Shown here one piece after another: positions 5,137-5,361 of a stretch of 5,361 nucleotides of DNA. The translations under genes and the position numbers were made by a program. Numbering within the stretch: position 1 is the stretch's first letter; every line of letters starts with the position of its first letter. The DNA comes from CAJBIL01 sp049295655 (lineage in GTDB: Bacteria > Pseudomonadota > Gammaproteobacteria > Burkholderiales > Rhodocyclaceae), in the NCBI GenBank assembly GCA_049295655.1, contig JBAQRB010000183.1:1-5361 (forward strand). The letters are read 5' to 3'. The notes beneath the pieces were generated by a model. That model did not search any database, was not told where the DNA came from, and was given only the letters and a program-made list of their open reading frames with translations.

Positions 5137-5361
5137 TCAGACCCGCACGTGCTCGCCTGACCGCAGCAGGCGGAAAGCAGAGCAGGTTTCCCCGATCTTC
5201 AGCCCCCCCGCCTTCGCCAGCCAAGCCACTCCCCGGAAGACAAACGCCTGCCGCTCCGGCGTTAACCCGGCCTATGGCCTCGCCCGCACCCCCACCAGAT
5301 CGAACTTCCACAGCCACATCAGCGCCCTGACGCCCATCGGCGTCGCCTGCCCGGCGGCGGC
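5137..5361 (-). pseudogene. Degraded coding segment with in-frame stop, unknown family, enters from right edge
   Basis: One minus-strand frame runs from the window edge to TGA 5139-5137, interrupted only by TAG at 5274-5272. Before the TAG it reads GVRALMWLWKFDLVGVRARP; after it, AGLTPERQAFVFRGVAWLAK, then AGGLKIGETCSAFRLL and SGEHVRV. Both halves look like genuine coding sequence, so a single nonsense change (or two adjacent genes) is likely. The ERQAFVFRG-AWL block is repeated about 180 bases downstream in a different frame. The upstream part lies outside the window. No known domain is recognised. Confidence 0.4.

Noticed and set aside
1..5361. CRISPR array, tRNA or rRNA
   Set aside because: No regularly spaced direct repeats and no cloverleaf or rRNA-like sequence were seen on either strand.

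Overview
The window looks like accessory DNA from a GC-rich proteobacterium, most likely a betaproteobacterium with many insertion sequences and toxin-antitoxin (TA) modules. That placement is inference from base composition, the IS4-type transposase, close resemblance of one pair to E. coli MazE/MazF, and relics of glycan-type methyltransferase and glycosyltransferase genes. No rRNA, tRNA or housekeeping gene is present to settle the taxon.

Bases 1-1510 are a complete IS4-family insertion sequence: perfect 19-bp terminal inverted repeats (1-19 and 1492-1510) around one transposase with an intact DDE triad and Y(2)R(3)E(6)K signature. The window begins on the first base of the left repeat. 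On the + strand just downstream, 1625-2352, is a two-gene DUF4160 / DUF2442-HTH module with an ATGA overlap and a small operator-like inverted repeat in front of it. It resembles a putative TA system.

From 2353 to 4709 all genes are on the minus strand. In transcription order they are: mazE and mazF (4709 to 4126); a collapsed methyltransferase relic (4067 to 3973); a class I SAM methyltransferase without a normal start for its full length (3966/3852 to 3157); an AbrB-type antitoxin and a PemK/MazF-type toxin (3061 to 2494); and the first ~42 codons of a glycosyltransferase (2497 to about 2372), cut off next to the end of the DUF2442 gene. The picture is a decayed cell-surface-glycan gene cluster into which TA modules have been inserted, giving three different TA-type modules within about 3.1 kb. 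Good promoters are visible for mazEF (TTGAAA-17-TATACT) and, less strongly, for the AbrB/PemK pair (TTGACA-17-TACCGT overlapping a palindrome).

From 4785 to the end no intact gene is recognised. The minus strand carries degraded coding sequence of unknown family: two similar segments containing ERQAFVFRG-[LV]-AWL lie in different frames, with an in-frame TAG and a short perfect palindrome (5004-5022) inside the second. A related GGGG-CCCCTTTG sequence borders the right end of the insertion sequence, suggesting a dispersed REP-like repeat.
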